Below, piece after piece: positions 9,573 to 18,157 of a DNA stretch of 64,000 nucleotides; position 1 is the first letter of the stretch, and each line of letters begins with the position of its first letter. This stretch comes from Nitratireductor aquimarinus (lineage in GTDB: Bacteria > Pseudomonadota > Alphaproteobacteria > Rhizobiales > Rhizobiaceae): contig NZ_CP177240.1 of NCBI RefSeq assembly GCF_046773475.1, forward strand, positions 372,001 to 436,000, read 5' to 3'. The translations under genes were made by a program, and so were the position numbers. The notes below the pieces were generated by a model. It searched no databases. It was not told where the DNA came from and worked only from the letters and a program-made list of their open reading frames with translations.

Positions 9573-10739
9573 TCAGGCCGGTTCGGTGACCTTCCGGGCG
9601 ACCTTGCCCAGGAAATCGAGGCAAAGGTCCAGCTGCTCGATGGCAACGAACTCGTCGGGCTTGTGCGCCTGGCGGATCGAGCCGGGGCCGACGATTACCG
9701 ACGGGATGCCGCCGATGGTCTCGAACACACCGCCTTCCGAACCGTAGGACACCTTGCCCGACCACTCCGGCATGATGTCGCGGAAGAAGGCGAAGCCGTC
9801 GGTCGACGTGCTGTCGCCCATCGCCGGATAGGCGAAAATTTCTTCCCATTCGATGCCGGTTTCGGCGCATTTCGCCTGCATTTTCGGCAAAATTTCTTCG
9901 TTTGCGCGCTTTTTCAGAGATTCCAGTTCGGCCCGCGCATCATGGGTCGGCAGGCTGCGAATCTCGAAGGTGAAGCTGCACAGATCCGGCGTCACATTGG
10001 TGGCGACGCCGCCGGAAATCATGGTCGCCAGCATGGTCGAATGCGGCACCGTGAAGTCGCGGTCGAAGGGGCCTTCCTCGCCGATCTGCTCGCCGCGTTC
10101 GGCGATCATCGAAACGATGCGCGCCGCATAGTCGATGGCGTTGACGTGATCAGGCGCGAAGGAGGAGTGGCCGGACGTGCCATGCACATGGCAGCGCATG
10201 GCGATCTTGCCTTTCTGGCCGGTCACCAGCGTCATGTCGGTCGGCTCGCCGATGATCGCCAGCATGGGCGGCACGTCGAGCGCGGCCAGCCATTCGGCGA
10301 TGGCCGGTGCACCGAGGCAGCCCACTTCCTCGTCATGCGAGAAGCAGAGCCAGACCGGCCTTTCCAGCTTCGCGGCTGCAAGCTGCGGCACCATCGCCAT
10401 GACACAGGCGGCAAAGCCCTTCATGTCGCAGCTTCCGCGGCCATAGAGCTTTCCGTCGCGCTCGGTCAGGTCGAAGGGACCGGAAGTCCAGCCCTTTTCC
10501 AGCGCCGGCACCACATCGGTGTGGCCGGACAGCACGACACCGGGAACGTCGGCAGGGCCGATGCGGGCGATCAGGTTTGCCTTCTCGCCCGTCTCGTCCA
10601 GCAGTATGACCGGCTCGATGCCGTATTCCCGCAGGAACGCCGCCATGTGGTCGATGAGCGGCCGGTTCGAGTAGCGGCTCGTCGTATCGAAGGCGACCAG
10701 ATCCTTCAGGTGGCTCTTGGCATTCTCAAGCAGTGACAT
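9573..10739 (-). CDS. argE: ArgE-like M20 acetylornithine deacetylase / deacylase
   Basis: A M20-family metallohydrolase that matches acetylornithine deacetylase (N-acetylornithine to ornithine and acetate). The dizinc ligands are visible in order in SGHTDVVPA, GRGSCDMKGF, SHDEEVGCLGA and IIGEPTD, with the lid-dimerisation domain between. From the ATG at 10739 (MSLLENAKSHL) it has 388 residues; in-frame starts at 10763 (ATG, overlapping the tctA stop) and 10775 (GTG) are also possible. It follows the second TTT operon closely, so the true substrate could be an N-acyl amino acid brought in by that transporter rather than an arginine-pathway intermediate. Confidence 0.85.
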   Translation of the reverse strand: MSLLENAKSHLKDLVAFDTTSRYSNRPLIDHMAAFLREYGIEPVILLDETGEKANLIARIGPADVPGVVLSGHTDVVPALEKGWTSGPFDLTERDGKLYGRGSCDMKGFAACVMAMVPQLAAAKLERPVWLCFSHDEEVGCLGAPAIAEWLAALDVPPMLAIIGEPTDMTLVTGQKGKIAMRCHVHGTSGHSSFAPDHVNAIDYAARIVSMIAERGEQIGEEGPFDRDFTVPHSTMLATMISGGVATNVTPDLCSFTFEIRSLPTHDARAELESLKKRANEEILPKMQAKCAETGIEWEEIFAYPAMGDSTSTDGFAFFRDIMPEWSGKVSYGSEGGVFETIGGIPSVIVGPGSIRQAHKPDEFVAIEQLDLCLDFLGKVARKVTEPA

Positions 10740-10755
10740 GGTGGACTTTTCGGCC

Positions 10756-12249
10756 TCAGGCATTCTGTGCAGCACGGTTCTCTCGGTATTTTTGCCACTC
10801 CCGGCGGATCGTCAGGCCGACGAAGAACACGATCAGACCTGCGAAAATCCAGGAAATGGCGGACTGGAAGAAGACGGACGGGTCACCGCGCGAAATGGCC
10901 AGCGCGCGGCGCAGATTGTCCTCGAACATCGGCCCCAGAATGAAGGCGATCAGGAACGGCGCCGGGGGGATGTTCAAAAGCAGCATGATGAAGCCGACCA
11001 CGCCCATGATGAGCAGGACGGTAACGTCGAACATGTTGCTGGAAATCGAATAGATGCCATAGACGCACAGCATCAGGACCACAGGCGTCAGAAGCACCTG
11101 CGGGATCGACGCGATGTGCGAGAAGAAGCGCACCGTCAGCTTGCCCGCACCGAACAGCAGAACCGAGGAGAACATCATGCCGATGAACAGCATGTAGACC
11201 TCGTTCAGATTGTTCTGGAACAGAAGCGGGCCGGGCGTGAGGCCCTGGATCATGAACGCGCCGAGCATGACGCCGGTGATCACGTCGCCGGGAACGCCGA
11301 GCGCCAGAAGCGGGATCATGGTCGCGCCGCAGCAGCCATTGTTGGCCGATTCAGAAGCCGCGATGCCCTCCAGCTCGCCCTTGCCGAAATTCTCGCTGTT
11401 GGGGGAGGAGCGACGCGCCTCACCATAGGAAAAGAAGGCGGCGGCCGACGGCCCGATGCCCGGAATGGCGCCCAGAATCACACCGATGAAGCTGCCGCGG
11501 ATGATGGATTTCACCGAGCCACGGAATTCCGCCAGCGTCAGCCGGTTGTCGCCAAGTTTCATGGCCTGGCCATGGTTTTCCTCGCGGAAAACGATGAGAC
11601 GCAGAAGCTCGGGCAGGGCGAACAGACCGATCAGAACGGGTGCCACGGAAAGGCCACCCTTCATGTCCTCGGTCATGGCGAAGCGGAACGAGCCGTACAT
11701 GTCCTCGCCGACGGTTGCCAGAAGCAGACCGAAACAGGCCGACACGACGCCGAGCAACAGCGAGCCGCCGGAAATGGAGGCGACCATGGTCAGCGCGAAG
11801 GCCATCAGCATGAAATATTCGGGCGGACCAACGCGCAGCGCCAGAAGCGCCAGCGGGGCCGCGAGGAAGATCAGCGAAATGTTGGACAGGAAATCGCCGA
11901 TACAGGACGAGATGAGCGCCATGTTGAGCGCCTTGCCGGCCTTGCCCTTCTGGGCGAGCGGCCAGCCATCAAGCACCGTACAGGCAGCGGACGCCGTGCC
12001 CGGCGTCTTGATGAGGATCGCCGAGATCGACGCGCCATAGGTGCTGCCCTTGTAGAGCGCAACGAGCAGCAGAATGCTGGTGACGGGCGACAGATAGAAG
12101 GTAAAGGGCAGGGCGAGCGTCACCGCCATGGTGCCGGTCATGCCCGGAATGGCGCCGATGATCACACCGGCCAGGATGCCTGCGCCCATGGCCAGCACAT
12201 TGGCCAGCGTGGCGACGGATTCGAATGCGAAAAGAAGATCGTTCCACAT
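10756..12249 (-). CDS. tctA: TctA-type large membrane subunit, second TTT system
   Basis: A 497-residue TctA/DUF112 membrane protein with both internal signatures: IIGAIPGMTGTMAVTLA near the N terminus and VILGAIPGIGPSAAAF mid-protein, followed by the ESANNGCCGATMIPLLALG segment and the GVPGDVITGVML motif. It is the third gene of a leftward operon tctC-tctB-tctA and is followed by the argE-like gene. Sequence similarity to the first TctA of the window is only at family level, so this is a different carrier, not a recent copy. The substrate is unknown. Confidence 0.93.
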   Translation of the reverse strand: MWNDLLFAFESVATLANVLAMGAGILAGVIIGAIPGMTGTMAVTLALPFTFYLSPVTSILLLVALYKGSTYGASISAILIKTPGTASAACTVLDGWPLAQKGKAGKALNMALISSCIGDFLSNISLIFLAAPLALLALRVGPPEYFMLMAFALTMVASISGGSLLLGVVSACFGLLLATVGEDMYGSFRFAMTEDMKGGLSVAPVLIGLFALPELLRLIVFREENHGQAMKLGDNRLTLAEFRGSVKSIIRGSFIGVILGAIPGIGPSAAAFFSYGEARRSSPNSENFGKGELEGIAASESANNGCCGATMIPLLALGVPGDVITGVMLGAFMIQGLTPGPLLFQNNLNEVYMLFIGMMFSSVLLFGAGKLTVRFFSHIASIPQVLLTPVVLMLCVYGIYSISSNMFDVTVLLIMGVVGFIMLLLNIPPAPFLIAFILGPMFEDNLRRALAISRGDPSVFFQSAISWIFAGLIVFFVGLTIRREWQKYRENRAAQNA

Positions 12250-12274
12250 GTGTTGAGCGGTCCTGGTGGCGTTC

Positions 12275-12787
12275 TCAGTTGAAGGTGGGGAAGATGCCCC
12301 AGCTCCCCTGAGGGAAGGGCGTGTGCGTTACATTGCCGAAGAAGAGCTGCAGGCCGAGCGGCAGCAGGACGGCCAGCGCAAGCACTGCGACCCAGCGCGA
12401 CGAAGCTCCGGCGAGAATGAAGGCAGCGAGCGCCAGCAGCATCGATGACGGCAGAAAACCGAGGCGCGGCGCAAGAAAGACGAAGCCTGCAAATGCGGCG
12501 AGCGCCAGCGCGAGCCGGATCAGCCGGTTGCGCCATTCCGCAGGCGAGGCAGGCGAATATTCCGCCTCTTCCGGAGCTGCGCGCCCGCCGCTGAGAGCCA
12601 CAAGCACCATCGCCAGAATGCCGAGCGCGAGGCCCAGAATCGAGACGGTGCGCGGCCACATGTCTGGCGGGGGCGCGAAGCCTGGAATGAAGGAAGGACG
12701 CGGCACGTGGATCGGGATCAGTGCAAAAAGCACCACGCCGAAGAAAAGGGCGATCAAAAAGCCCCGGAGCATTCCCTTGTTCAGCAT
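12275..12787 (-). CDS. tctB: TctB-type small membrane subunit, second TTT system
   Basis: A 170-residue protein with four to five hydrophobic stretches (about residues 8-25, 48-66, 88-108, 113-150), the pattern of TctB. It starts 28 bases after the tctC stop and ends 25 bases before tctA, completing the operon. The first periplasmic part has PRPSFIPGFAPPPDMWPR, the kind of loop seen in TctB proteins before the second helix. The identification rests on position and topology, because the family is weakly conserved. Confidence 0.85.
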   Translation of the reverse strand: MLNKGMLRGFLIALFFGVVLFALIPIHVPRPSFIPGFAPPPDMWPRTVSILGLALGILAMVLVALSGGRAAPEEAEYSPASPAEWRNRLIRLALALAAFAGFVFLAPRLGFLPSSMLLALAAFILAGASSRWVAVLALAVLLPLGLQLFFGNVTHTPFPQGSWGIFPTFN

Positions 12788-12815
12788 GCCGCGTCCTCCT
12801 GGTTCTTAAGTTGGC

Positions 12816-13793
12816 TTACTGAATGTAGCCGAACTCGCGGGCGAGCCCGTTGAACAGCTCGTACTGCGACTTGGCATAGGCAGGCATGTCTTCCTTGCCA
12901 GCCGTGGAGATGGAGCCGCGGCGCTTGGCCAGCTCAAGCCAGGTCTCGTCCTCGCCAACCTTGTTGAGGGTTTCCTGCCAGCGGGTCACGACCTCTTCCG
13001 GCAGATCCTTCGGGCCGTAGAGTGCGCTCCAGCCGGTGATCTGGCCAGCCTTGTCGAAGCCGAGCTCGGCTGCGGTCGGGACGTCAGGCAGCGTGTCCAT
13101 GCGCGACGGTGCGTAGACCATCAGAGCGCGCATCTTGCCGGACTCGATATGCGGCATCAGCGAACCGGCCGCGATGGCGAGGAAATCCACATGGCCGCCC
13201 AGAAGCGCGGTCGCGAGAGCGCCGCCGCCCTTGTAGGGCACGAGGGTCGCTGCCGTCAGCGGGTCGAGTTCATTGTCGGCCAGCAGCGCCTGAACGGTGA
13301 AGCCGTCAATGGCGGTCGCGCCGGATGCGCCATAGGTGAGGGCGCCCGGCTCGGCCTTCATCGCCGCGATGAGCTCTTCAGCCGACTTGTAGGGGGAGTT
13401 TTCCGCCACGGCGAGGATCATCGGGGTTGCTTCGAGCGAACCGAGGAAGGTGTAGCCATCCCAACCGACCGGGGAGCTTTCCTGAACCGCCGGGTAGAGC
13501 GCCATGCCGACGCGGGCGAGAAGAAGCGTGTAACCGTCCGGCTCGATCTCGGAAACGAAACGAGCGCCGATCATGCCGCCATTGCCCGGCTTGTTGACCA
13601 CGACAACCGGCTGGTCGCCGAGATAATCACGGGCGGTCTCGGCCAATGCGCGCGCCGCCATGTCCGAAGCGCCGCCTGCGCCATAAGGCGCAACGATGGT
13701 CACGGCCTTTTCCGGATAATCGCCCGCGTGCGCCGTGCCGGCTGCGAGAACGAGAGCGGCAGCAGCCACAATGTTTTTCAGTACAGATTTCAT
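12816..13793 (-). CDS. tctC: TctC/Bug-type periplasmic solute-binding protein, second TTT system
   Basis: A 325-residue receptor with a Sec signal peptide (MKSVLKNIVAAAALVLAAGTAHA, shown here only as its start MKSVLKN and cleavage site TAHA-GDYP near residue 23). The Bug-family segments VTIVAPYGAGGASDMAARAL and VVVNKPGNGGMIGARFV form the ligand pocket. The ATG at 13793 has a GGGAGG ribosome site, so it is preferred to the in-frame ATG at 13859. It leads the leftward operon tctC-tctB-tctA-argE, divergent from a LysR regulator, which probably controls it in response to the imported compound. Confidence 0.93.
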   Translation of the reverse strand: MKSVLKNIVAAAALVLAAGTAHAGDYPEKAVTIVAPYGAGGASDMAARALAETARDYLGDQPVVVVNKPGNGGMIGARFVSEIEPDGYTLLLARVGMALYPAVQESSPVGWDGYTFLGSLEATPMILAVAENSPYKSAEELIAAMKAEPGALTYGASGATAIDGFTVQALLADNELDPLTAATLVPYKGGGALATALLGGHVDFLAIAAGSLMPHIESGKMRALMVYAPSRMDTLPDVPTAAELGFDKAGQITGWSALYGPKDLPEEVVTRWQETLNKVGEDETWLELAKRRGSISTAGKEDMPAYAKSQYELFNGLAREFGYIQ

Positions 13794-13896
13794 GCAGGGT
13801 CCTCCCTGGGAGAGTGAAGCCATTCGCCCGGATGGACCGAGCGCACGCTTTTTTTGCACAGTATGCTTTATTTCGCAAATTATGCCTGTTAGTATT

Positions 13897-13911
13897 ACTA
13901 TTATTAATAGT
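13897..13911. promoter_or_regulatory. 15-bp perfect palindrome, candidate LysR operator
   Basis: The sequence ACTATTA-T-TAATAGT is an exact inverted repeat centred at 13904, in an AT-rich stretch of an otherwise GC-rich gap between the divergent tctC and lysR genes. It lies 19 bases upstream of the lysR start and about 100 bases upstream of tctC. LysR-type regulators usually bind an interrupted palindrome in just this position, repressing themselves and activating the divergent operon. Binding is inferred from position and symmetry only. Confidence 0.55.
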
Positions 13912-13930
13912 GACTATTGAGGATGCGCAG

Positions 13931-14839
13931 ATGAACCTGAAGCAGCTCGAGGCGTTCGACGCCTTCATGAGCCATGGTTCCGCAACGCGCGCGGCTGCGG
14001 CGCTGAAGATCAGCCAGCCCATGGTGAGCCGCCTTCTCGGCCAGTTGGAGGAGACGATTGGCTTTCCCCTGTTCGTGCGCAAACGCAACCAGCTCATGCC
14101 GACCCATGAGGCGATCCTGTTCCACACAAATGTCTCGCGTTCACTGACCGCGTTTCAGGAGCTTGAGCGCGAAGCGCGCGCCATCGCCAACCGGCAGGTG
14201 GGGCGCATCGTGGTGGCTGCACAGCCGATCTATGTGGACACGTTCCTGCTGGATGTGGTGGCGCGCTTCAAACAGACGCACCCGGACGTGGCGGTGAAGA
14301 TCGTCGATACGGGCCTTGAAGAGCTTCTGCGCATGTTCAACGAGGGAAGCTGCGATCTGGGCGTCGGCATCACGCTGGATGCGAGCCCCTATGGCGCGAG
14401 CCTGATTAACCTGGGGGCCTGCGAGGCGCGCTGCCTGATCCCGAAAGGGCACAGGCTGGCGGGCAGGGATGTGGTGCAGATTGAAGATTTGCGGCGCGAA
14501 GTGTTTGTCGAACTGGCCATCGGCAGCCCGCTGCGCACCCGCGTCGACTACATGATGCAGACCGCCGGCGCGCAGCGCCAGATCGCGGCGGAGGCGCGCA
14601 CCCTGCGCGCGGTGCACGGCCTCGTGCGGCGTGGCGTCGGCATTGCCATCGTCGATCCGTTCAGCAGTCTTCTGCCTTCGGGCGACGATGTGATCGAGCG
14701 GCCGCTAAAGCCCTCCATCCCATGGGAAATGGCGATCTTCCATCACGAAGACCGCCCGCTGAGCCGCATCGAAAACGCCTTCATCGACACGATCCGCGCC
14801 GAGATCGGTATGCTGCGCGAGCAGGGCGTTCTCTCCTGA
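13931..14839 (+). CDS. LysR-family transcriptional regulator
   Basis: A 302-residue LysR-type regulator. The N-terminal winged helix-turn-helix is clear (residues 1-62: MNLKQLEAFDAFMSHGSATR, then AALKISQPMVSRLLGQLEE), followed by the two-lobed inducer-binding domain (about 90-295). The frame is open much further upstream, but the ATG at 13931 is the family start. It is divergent from the second TTT operon, with a perfect 15-bp palindrome in the gap, so it most likely senses the TTT substrate or a product and controls tctCBA-argE. The inducer is unknown. Confidence 0.92.
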   Translation: MNLKQLEAFDAFMSHGSATRAAAALKISQPMVSRLLGQLEETIGFPLFVRKRNQLMPTHEAILFHTNVSRSLTAFQELEREARAIANRQVGRIVVAAQPIYVDTFLLDVVARFKQTHPDVAVKIVDTGLEELLRMFNEGSCDLGVGITLDASPYGASLINLGACEARCLIPKGHRLAGRDVVQIEDLRREVFVELAIGSPLRTRVDYMMQTAGAQRQIAAEARTLRAVHGLVRRGVGIAIVDPFSSLLPSGDDVIERPLKPSIPWEMAIFHHEDRPLSRIENAFIDTIRAEIGMLREQGVLS

Positions 14840-14848
14840 AGAAGGCCC

Positions 14849-15154
14849 TCAGGGCACATCATTGTCGGCGGCGCGGCCGCCTTCGCTCTCCCAGTCGGAC
14901 ATGCTTCTGGAAAGGGTCGCATCGAACCGAAGGCGCACACCTGCGCCGCCATATCTGTCTTCATCGATGAATTCCGCGCCAAGCGTCTCAAGCGCCGTCT
15001 CGATGCTTTCAAGCTGCGCATCATCCGGTTCCGACAGCATCTGCTCATATTGCTCGATCACGAAGATCGGCACATTCGCGGCATTGGCCAGCACCTCTCT
15101 GGAAACGCGGGTCATGGCCCGCGCCGCGCGGCACTGTTCGGGTGTGATCGACAT
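14849..15154 (-). CDS. Small XRE-like helix-turn-helix protein
   Basis: A 101-residue protein. Residues 1-38 (SITPEQCRAARAMTRVSREV, then LANAANVPIFVIEQYEQ) resemble the XRE helix-turn-helix of small alphaproteobacterial regulators, and the later IETALETLGAEFIDED plus GGAGVRLRF is the tail these proteins usually carry. The recognition helix is unusual in that it holds PIFVIEQYEQ rather than the common basic residues, so DNA binding is not certain. It faces the lysR gene convergently, with 9 bases between stops, and lies downstream of the universal stress protein gene. Targets are unknown. Confidence 0.7.
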   Translation of the reverse strand: MSITPEQCRAARAMTRVSREVLANAANVPIFVIEQYEQMLSEPDDAQLESIETALETLGAEFIDEDRYGGAGVRLRFDATLSRSMSDWESEGGRAADNDVP

Positions 15155-15225
15155 TGCAGACGTTTCCCTTTCGTCGGTTTGGCGCGCCTCTCGTTCAGCG
15201 TGCCCCCATTCAGCGTGCCCCGCGC

Positions 15226-16062
15226 TCAGCGCGCCATGAAGACCGGCACTGCCGGTTCTTCGATCATCGACCGCGTGACGCCGCCGAAAATGCGTTCGCG
15301 CAGCCGCGAATGCCCGTAAGCGCCCATGACCACAAGATCGGCCTGCATGTCCTGCGCGCGACGCTGAAGCGTATCGGCGACGCTGCGGCCGGAGCTGGTG
15401 ACGCGCTCCACGGTCACTTTCGCACCCAGGCGGGCCAGATAAGTCGCGAGGTCCGCGCCCGGTTCTTCGCCATCCGCGCGCTCGCCGGCCTCGGGGTCGA
15501 TCATCACCACATGGACATTGCCGGCAGCCGCGAGCAGGGGCCTTGCCTCATGCACGGCCCGCGACGCCTCCAGACGGCAATCCCAGGCAATCATGATGTT
15601 GCTCGCGACAAGCGCCATGGGCCTGTCGTCCGGGAAGATCATGGCGGGAATCTGGGCATGGAAGAACAGGCCGTTCAGCACCGGGCCGCGCAGATCCTCG
15701 TTGTTTCTGAGATCCGCTCCAATGACGGCGAGATCCGCATAGCGCGCCCGGCGGCCGACCACATCGTCCACCACGGTCCGCTCCACGAAAACACTGTCGA
15801 CATCCGCCGAAACCTGCGCCCTGGCGATGATATCATTGACCTCTTTCACCCGCTGGCTGAGGCGCTCGATATCAGCCTGGCGCTCGACGGCCCAGGTTTC
15901 CGAAACGGTGGCGGCATAGGTGCCAACCGGCGGTGGAGCGGCGATGCCGAGCACCTGAACGGCCAGATGAGACTCGTTCTGCTCGCAAAGCGTCAGCGCC
16001 TGCTTCAGGTCATTGTCGCCCTGACTGGCAGAGATCACACAGAGTATTGTCTTGTAAGACAT
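15226..16062 (-). CDS. Tandem universal stress protein (UspA family)
   Basis: A 278-residue protein with two UspA-type domains. The second has the nucleotide-binding pattern G-x2-G-x9-G (VMGAYGHSRLRERIFGG, near residue 255), while the first (SYKTILCVISASQGDND onward) has lost most of it. UspA proteins bind ATP and are induced under stress or low oxygen. The ATG at 16062 has a GGGAG ribosome site; the in-frame start at 16095 has no such support. A FixK/FNR-type box at 16123-16136 is centred 41 to 42 bases from a plausible start point, with a CATACT -10 element 22 bases after the box, as in class II FNR promoters. Confidence 0.9.
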   Translation of the reverse strand: MSYKTILCVISASQGDNDLKQALTLCEQNESHLAVQVLGIAAPPPVGTYAATVSETWAVERQADIERLSQRVKEVNDIIARAQVSADVDSVFVERTVVDDVVGRRARYADLAVIGADLRNNEDLRGPVLNGLFFHAQIPAMIFPDDRPMALVASNIMIAWDCRLEASRAVHEARPLLAAAGNVHVVMIDPEAGERADGEEPGADLATYLARLGAKVTVERVTSSGRSVADTLQRRAQDMQADLVVMGAYGHSRLRERIFGGVTRSMIEEPAVPVFMAR

Positions 16063-16122
16063 CGTCGCTCTCCCAAAACCGTTGAATGCAATCAAGTATG
16101 CTCCCTGTCCGGCCCATCCGCC

Positions 16123-16136
16123 TTGTTCTGGATCAA
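16123..16136 (-). promoter_or_regulatory. FixK/FNR-type box upstream of universal stress gene
   Basis: The 14-mer TTGTT-CTGG-ATCAA differs at one position from the FNR/FixK consensus TTGAT-N4-ATCAA. It lies 61 bases upstream of the universal stress protein ATG. On the minus strand a CATACT hexamer follows at 16095-16100, 22 bases after the box, the spacing of class II CRP/FNR activators. Regulation by a low-oxygen activator is therefore likely but inferred. Confidence 0.65.
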
Positions 16137-16158
16137 GGCGGAAGGCTGCGCCATGGCT

Positions 16159-16689
16159 CTATTCCGCCTCACGGTCGGCCAGCCGGCCCGACATTTCCTC
16201 GACCGCAATGCGGAAGAACAGGTGCGGCTGTTTCGTCGTGACGGGAAGAACCGGCTTCAGGCCGCCAGGCAGCCACCAGTTTTCGTGCTGGCTCAGCAAT
16301 TGCCACGCCTGCTCACGCTGCTTCTTGTGGCCGATCTCGTTTGGCAGTTCCTCGAAACGGCCATTGACGACCACGCTGCGCCAGCCCTTCTCGTCCTTCT
16401 CCTCAATCAGCATCGAAACACGCGGATTGGCGCGCATGAAATCGATCTTGCGACCGGGAAGCGAGAAGGCATAAAGGCTGCCCTGCGCATGCACATAGTG
16501 GATCGTCGCCAGATAGGGCTCGCCATCCCGGGCGCAGGCAAGCCGGCCAAGCCGGTTGCGATCCAGCACCGCGACGCATTCTTCTTCTGTCAGGGAGCGA
16601 ATGATCATCGAGCCTGTTTCCTGCTGCTGCCATTGCCTCTGACCTTCAGCCGAAACCGACTGAAAGTCGTTGATGCAGATCAAGGGCAT
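16159..16689 (-). CDS. PNPOx-like flavin/nucleotide-binding protein
   Basis: A 176-residue split-barrel protein of the pyridoxamine 5'-phosphate oxidase-like superfamily. The core begins at MIIRSLTEEECVAVLDRNRL (residue 28) and continues with GRLACARDGEPYLATIHYVH and AFSLPGRKIDFMRANPRVSM, the pattern of the small FMN- or F420-binding family often annotated as pyridoxamine oxidase-related. Actual PNP oxidase activity is not expected. The start is uncertain: ATG at 16689 has an AGGA ribosome site, and an internal ATG at 16608 matches the core family. An FNR-type box lies upstream (16747-16760). Such genes are often part of low-oxygen regulons together with universal stress proteins. Confidence 0.8.
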   Translation of the reverse strand: MPLICINDFQSVSAEGQRQWQQQETGSMIIRSLTEEECVAVLDRNRLGRLACARDGEPYLATIHYVHAQGSLYAFSLPGRKIDFMRANPRVSMLIEEKDEKGWRSVVVNGRFEELPNEIGHKKQREQAWQLLSQHENWWLPGGLKPVLPVTTKQPHLFFRIAVEEMSGRLADREAE

Positions 16690-16746
16690 TCCATTCCTGT
16701 CGACAGGATGCGAGATCTGCGCGTCGACAGTATTGCATCACCCCGC

Positions 16747-16760
16747 TTGATCTTAATCAA
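16747..16760. promoter_or_regulatory. Perfect FixK/FNR box between divergent genes
   Basis: TTGAT-CTTA-ATCAA is an exact match to the FNR/FixK/FnrL consensus TTGAT-N4-ATCAA. It sits in the 163-base gap between the PNPOx-like gene (minus strand) and the SQR-like gene (plus strand). In the plus direction a TATCCA element follows at 22 bases, in the minus direction AATACT follows at 12 bases, so control of the plus-strand operon is better supported, with possible action on both. Confidence 0.8.
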
Positions 16761-16852
16761 GGAAAATAGCCGTCTATTGTCTTATCCATCATAATGAATG
16801 TGGCTCCGGATGAAGTATCCCGCAGGCCACGACAAGCAGGGAGGCTCTGACC

Positions 16853-18145
16853 TTGAACAGACGCCAGTTCATCACTCTTTCCGCCGCCGGCGCCCTTCTT
16901 GGCGCATCCGCCCACACCGCGCCGGCCCAGACCGTGAAAACATCCGCTTCCATCGTGATCATCGGCGCAGGGGCCGCCGGCACATCGCTCGCCAACCGCC
17001 TGGTGCGCAGGCTTGATGGCGCGAAGATCACCATCGTCGATCCAAGCGAGCGGCATCTTTATCAGCCGGGGCTCTCCCTCGTTGCAGCCGGGCTGAAACC
17101 GGCAGATTACGTCGTCTCCTCGACGGCGCACTGGCTGCCGGACGGCATCGACTGGATTGCCGAGGCCGCCACGGAAATCGACCCGGAAGCCCGCACGGTC
17201 ACGACCAGCGGCGGCCAGACGGTTCGCTATGATTTCCTCGTTGTGGCACCGGGCCTGGTTCTGGATCACGACGCCATCGAGGGGTTCTCGCTCGACATGG
17301 TCGGCGAAAACGGCATCGGCGCGCTTTATGCGGGACCGGACCATGCCGCGCGGACCTGGGCCGCGGCCTCGAAATTCACCGAGGAGGGCGGTGTCGGCGT
17401 GTTCACACGGCCCGCCACCGAAATGAAATGCGCGGGCGCGCCGCTCAAGCACACCTTCCTCATCGACGACATTGCCAGAACCAACGGCAATGCCGGCAAG
17501 ACGGAGATCATCTACGCCAACAATTCGCAGGCGCTATTCGGTGTGCCCATCGTGGCCGAGAAGGTGCGCATGCTGTTTCAGGATCGCGGCATCGCGCCGG
17601 CGCTCTCGCATGTGCTGAAGCGTGTGGACGCCGGCCGCCGGATCGCCACCTTCGACACGCCGGAGGGCGAGAAGGAGCTTGGTTACGACTATCTCCACGT
17701 GATCCCGCCGCAGCGCGCGCCCGATGTGGTGCGCCAGTCGGGCCTTTCCTGGGCGGACAAATGGACCGATCAGGGCTGGGTCGAGGTGGACATGCAGACG
17801 CTGCGCCACCTGCGCTATCCCGATGTTTTCGCGCTGGGCGATGTGGCCGGCGTGCCCAAGGGAAAGACCGCAGCCAGCGTGAAATGGCAGGTGCCGGTGG
17901 TAGAAGATCATCTGGTGGCGGCCATTGCGGGGAGCGAAGGCACGGCAAGCTACAATGGTTACACCTCATGCCCGATGATCACCCGCGTAGGCCGGGCGAT
18001 GCTGGTCGAGTTCGACTATCAGAACAATCTCGTTCCATCCTTCCCGGGCATCATCGCGCCGCTGGAAGAATTATGGATCAGCTGGCTGATGAAGGAGCTG
18101 GCGCTCAAGCCGACCTACAACGCGATGCTGCGCGGCGAAGCCTGA
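16853..18145 (+). CDS. Tat-exported sulfide:quinone oxidoreductase-like flavoprotein
   Basis: A 430-residue FAD enzyme of the SQR/flavocytochrome c sulfide dehydrogenase group. It starts (TTG, with GGGAGG about 9 bases upstream) with a twin-arginine signal RRQFITLSAAGALLG, then the dinucleotide motif IIGAGAAGTSLA (residues 36-47). The two redox cysteines expected in this family are C193 in MKCAGAPLKH and C373 in YTSCPMITRVGR; no third cysteine is present, unlike classical three-cysteine SQRs. The ALGDVAG motif (327-333) closes the FAD site. It is co-transcribed with a small membrane protein and lies behind an FNR-type box. Sulfide oxidation at the membrane or in the periplasm is likely, but another thiol or quinone substrate is possible. 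Confidence 0.85.
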   Translation: MNRRQFITLSAAGALLGASAHTAPAQTVKTSASIVIIGAGAAGTSLANRLVRRLDGAKITIVDPSERHLYQPGLSLVAAGLKPADYVVSSTAHWLPDGIDWIAEAATEIDPEARTVTTSGGQTVRYDFLVVAPGLVLDHDAIEGFSLDMVGENGIGALYAGPDHAARTWAAASKFTEEGGVGVFTRPATEMKCAGAPLKHTFLIDDIARTNGNAGKTEIIYANNSQALFGVPIVAEKVRMLFQDRGIAPALSHVLKRVDAGRRIATFDTPEGEKELGYDYLHVIPPQRAPDVVRQSGLSWADKWTDQGWVEVDMQTLRHLRYPDVFALGDVAGVPKGKTAASVKWQVPVVEDHLVAAIAGSEGTASYNGYTSCPMITRVGRAMLVEFDYQNNLVPSFPGIIAPLEELWISWLMKELALKPTYNAMLRGEA

Positions 18146-18157
18146 GAGGACAGGATC

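Noticed and set aside
10717..12282. A 521-codon plus-strand open frame opposite the second tctA
   Set aside because: It is antisense to a clear membrane-protein gene. The peptide is extremely polar with low-complexity runs and no family.
14849..15154. Antitoxin of a toxin-antitoxin pair
   Set aside because: The XRE-like fold would fit, but no toxin-like partner gene is adjacent.
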